This document shows, one piece after another, positions 60,051 to 64,000 of a DNA stretch of 64,000 bases; position 1 is the first letter of the stretch; the number at the start of each line of letters is the position of its first letter. Source of the stretch: Ricinus communis (taxonomy: Eukaryota; Streptophyta; Magnoliopsida; Malpighiales; Euphorbiaceae); contig NC_063259.1 in NCBI RefSeq assembly GCF_019578655.1, positions 16,954,489-17,018,488 of the forward strand, written 5' to 3'. The notes beneath the pieces were generated by a model. The model was not told the DNA's origin. It did no database searches and saw only the letters and a program-made list of their open reading frames with translations. The translations under genes and the position numbers were made by a program.

Positions 60051-63000
60051 AAATATATCTCTTTCACGGGTTTATTTTCTCATACTCATAAAACACCTCT
60101 CTTATGAGGTTGTCTTCTAATAGTTACAAATATACCCTTCTTATGGAATTCTTTTCTCATACTCACAAATATGCCCCTCGTACATGGTTGTTTTCTAATA
60201 TTTACAAATATAACCCTCTTACGGGGTTGTTTCTCATATTCTTAAATATATCCCTTTTACGGAGTTGTTTTTTTATACTCACAAATATACCTCTCCAATG
60301 AGGTTGTTTTCTAATATTTATAAATATACCCGTCTTGTAGGGTTGCTATTTCATACTCAGAAATACACCTTCTTACGGGGTTGTCTCCTAATATTTAGAA
60401 ATATATCCCACTTACGGGATTATTTTCCTATACACACAAATATACCCCTCTTATGAGATTGTTTTCTCACTCACAAATATACCTGTATTATGTGATTGTT
60501 TTCTAATATTTATAAATATGCCATTGTTACAGGATTATTTTCTTATTCTCACAAATATACGCCTCTTATGGGGTTGTTTCCTAATATTCACAAATATACC
60601 CTTCTTACGGGGTTGTTTTCTAATACTCACAACTATAGCCCTCTTACGGGGTTGTTTTTTTCATACTCACAAATATATCCCTCTTACGCGTCTATTTTTT
60701 CTTATTCTTATATATACCCCTTCTATATGGTTGTTTCATGTTTTCTAATATTTATAAATATACCGCTCTTATGCGGGTTTTTTTCTTATTCTTAAATATA
60801 CCCCTTTCATGGGGTTATTCTCTCATACTCATAAATAAACCGTTCTTATGAGTTTGTTTTCTAATAGTTACAAATACACCCTTGTTACGGGGTTCTTTTT
60901 TCATATTCACAAATATACCTCTCTTACTTGGTTGTTTTCTAATATTTACAAATAATACTCTATTGTGGGGTTGTTTCTTTATATTCTTAAATATACCCCT
61001 GTTATGGAGTTTTTTCTCCTACTCATAAATATATCTTTTTAATAGGCTTATTTCCAATATTTACAAATATACCCCTCTTACGGTGTTGTTATCTCATACT
61101 TGCAAATATACTCCACTTACGCGATTGTTTTCTAATACTCATAAATAAAATCCTCTTACGAGATTGTTTTTCATACTCATAAATATTCCTAATTCTGGAT
61201 TTATTTTTTAATATTTAAAAATATACCCCTCATACGACGTTGTTTTCTCATATTTTTAAATATAACCTTTCACGGGGTTGTTTCTCATATTTACAAATAT
61301 ACTCCACTAACAGGGTCATTTTCTAGTATTTTTAAATATACCTCTCTTACGGGCTTATTTTCTCATATTCACAAATATACTCCTCTTACGGAATTGTTTT
61401 CTCATACTCACAAATATATCCCTGTTACGCGTTTGTTTTTTCTTATTCTTAAATATACCCCTTCTACGGGGTTGTTTCATGTTTTCTAATATTTACAAAT
61501 ATACCGTTCTTACGCGATTGTTTTCTCTTATTCTTAAATATACCCCTCTCATGGAGTTATTTTCTCATACTCACAAATACACTCATCTTATGAGGTTGTT
61601 TTCTAATACTTACAAATATACCCCTGTTATGAGGTTCTTTTCTCATACTCATAAATTTACCCCTTTTACTTGGTTGTTTTCTAATATTTATAAATATACC
61701 CCTATTATGAAGTTGTTTCCTTATATTCTTAAATATACCATTGTTAAGGGATTCTTTCCTCTTACTCACAAATATACCATTATTTCTAATATTTATAAAT
61801 ATACCCCTCTTACGGTGTTGTTATCTCATACTTATAAATATACCCAACTTACACGATTGTTTTCTAATACTCAAAAATAAAATCCTCTTACATGATTGTT
61901 TCTCATACTCACAAATTTAGCCCTCTTACGGGGTTATTTCCTCATACTCATTAATATACCTCTCTTACGGGGTAGTTTTCTCATACTTATAAATATACCC
62001 CTCTAATGGGGTTGTTTTCTCATACTCACAAATATACTCCTCTAATGGGGTTGTTTTCTCATACTCACAAATATACCTCATTAACGGGGTTATTTTCTCA
62101 TACCCACTAATTTAACTCTTACAGGGTCATTTTCACATACTCATAAATATACCCCCCTTAAGAGGTTGTTTTCTCATATCAAAAATATACCCCACTTATG
62201 GGGTTGTTTTCTAATATATACAAATATACCACTCTTACGAGGTTCTTTTCTCATACTCACAAATATACAATTCTTACAATGCTGTTAATATTTAAAAATT
62301 TACCCCACTTACGAGGTTGTTTTCTAAAATTTATAAATATACCCCTTTTATGAGAATGTTTTCTCAAACAAATATAACCCTCTAACGAGGTTGTTTCCTC
62401 ACACTCAAAAAATTTCCCTCTTACAAGGTTGTTTTAATAATTATAAATATTATCGTCCGAACAGGATTATCTTCTCATACTCACACATATACATCTATGA
62501 CATGGTTGTTTTCTCATACTGACAAATATATCCCTCTTACGGGGTTGTTCCTTCATATTCTTAGATATACGCCTTTTACAGGGTTTTTCTCTCATACTCA
62601 TAAAAATACACCTCTTACGGGGTTAGTTTCTAATATTTAGAAATATACCATTCTTATATGGTTATTTTCTCATACTCATAAATATACCCCTCATACTTGG
62701 TTGTTTTCTAAAATTTACAAATATACCCCTTTGATAGGGTTGTTTTCTCATACTCACAAATATTCCTCACTTACGGGGTTGTTTTCTAATATTTACAAAT
62801 ATACCCCTCTTATGGGATTGTTTTCTCACATTCACAAATCACATTCACAAATATACCCCTCTTATGGAGTTGTTTTCTCATACTCACAAATATTTTCCAC
62901 TTATGGGGTTATTTTTTCTTAATTATAAATATACCAATCTTACAGGATTGTTTTCTTATATTTTTAAATGTACCTTTTACAGGGTTGTTTTCTCATACTC

Positions 63001-64000
63001 ACAAAACTCTTATGGGGTTTTTTCTAATATTTACAAATATACCCCGTAAGTATACTGACAAATATTCTCCACTTACATGGTTGTTTCTAATATTTATAAA
63101 TATATTCCTCTAATGGAGCTGTTTTGTCATGCTCACACATATACCCTATGACGGGGTTGTTTTCTCATACTCATAAATATACTGCTCAGACGGGGTTGTT
63201 TTCTCACACTAAAAAATATACCACTCTTGTGGGGTTATTTTCTCATAATCATAAATATGCCCTCTTACGAGGTTGTTTTCTCATACTCAAAAATATTCCT
63301 CTCTTATGGGGTTGTTCTCTCATATTTCTAAATATACCCCTTTTACGGGGTTGTTTTCTCATGCTCATAAATAAACACCTCTTACGGGGTTGATTTCTAA
63401 TATTTACAAATATATCATTTTTATGAGATTGTTTGTTCATACTCACAAATATACACGTCTTACGGGATTTTTTTAAACCTTACAATATACCTATATGGCG
63501 GGGTTGGTTTCATATATTCACAAATATTCCCCACTTATGGGATTGTTTTCTAATATTTATAAATATGCCCCTCTTATGGGGTTGTTTTCTCATACTAACA
63601 AATATACCCCTCTTACGAGGTTGTTTTCTCCTACTCACGTATATATCCCTTTTACGGAGTTCTTTTCTCCCACTCACAAATATTCTCCACTTACGGGTTT
63701 TTTTTAATATTTATAAATATACCAATCTTACAGTGTTGTTTTCTCATACTCACAAATATACCGCTCTGACGGAATTATTTTCTCATATATAAAAACGTAC
63801 CATTCTTACAAGGTTATTTTCTCAAATTCACAAATATACCCCCCTTCACGAAGTTGTTTTCTCATACTAAAAGATGTTCCCCTCTTACCATATTCTTTTA
63901 TTATACTCATAAATATATAATTCTTACGGTGTTATTTTTTAATATTTAAAAATTTACCCCTTTTACGGGCTTATTTCCTCATATTCTTAAATGTAACCTA
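60051..64000 (+). repeat. 39-bp satellite array, plus orientation, block 7
   Basis: Orientation returns to that of block 1 at about 60050 (TTAGAAAAT/AAATATATCTC). About 100 monomers, continuing past the window edge. Variation level is similar to the other blocks. Frames such as 61479-61880 and 63433-63792 are satellite translation. Confidence 0.95.

Noticed and set aside
8258..64000. Telomeric or canonical centromeric satellite
   Set aside because: No TTTAGGG-type units, and the monomer is 39 bp with no match that I recognise to a known centromere family; location cannot be judged from sequence.

Overview
The window looks like repeat-dense heterochromatin from a dicot plant nuclear genome. 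I find no host protein-coding gene, no tRNA or rRNA gene, and no prokaryotic feature. The organism call rests on plant Ty3/gypsy retrotransposon lineages (Athila-type gag-protease with an Asp-tRNA-type primer site; Tat/Ogre-type gag-protease with an Arg-tRNA-type primer site), on long AT-rich LTRs with 5-bp target duplications, and on general base composition. The species cannot be named from the sequence alone.

Layout. 1-8257 is retrotransposon debris: an Athila-type LTR whose first ~308 bases are inverted (1-1387), a decayed Tat/Ogre gag-protease fragment on the minus strand (1388-3608) with its leader, primer site and LTR (3609-6697), and a second, older partial copy of the same LTR (6698-8257). 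From 8258 to the right edge the substrate is a degenerate 39-bp tandem satellite, about 27.7 kb in total (roughly 700 monomers). It is split into seven blocks by insertions and by two orientation switches (13060/13061 and about 60050). Inserted in it are a solo LTR with TSD GGTAT (15710-18142), a Tat solo LTR that itself carries a ~1.57 kb Mutator-like insertion (18989-22795), a nest of Athila-type elements (25532-44486), and another solo LTR with TSD GGGTT (46070-48956).

The Athila nest has three members. Element A (minus strand; 25532-29388 and 34035-36230) keeps gag and protease but has lost nearly all of pol. It is split by a solo LTR (29389-34034), which is split by a short LTR-like element, which is split by another Athila solo LTR; most of these levels have recognisable target duplications. 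Element C (plus, 36231-38863) is reduced to LTR and 3' region. Element B (minus, 38864-44486) has two LTRs that match about 98% where I compared them, a primer site and a polypurine tract, but only gag/protease scraps: a young non-autonomous derivative.

Most notable observations. (i) All four insertions into the inverted part of the satellite lie at the same place in the 39-bp monomer (AGGGG/TAT), and a fifth junction at 8257 lies at the matching GGGG edge on the other strand. (ii) The 47-kb block 13061-60050, transposons included, would return to nearly continuous satellite phase if flipped back, so it looks like one inversion. (iii) 39 bp is 13 codons and four of six frames of the consensus are open, so the satellite yields dozens of false 60-208-residue ORFs. 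(iv) Monomers fall into at least three linked subfamilies and show higher-order repetition between 52 and 60 kb.
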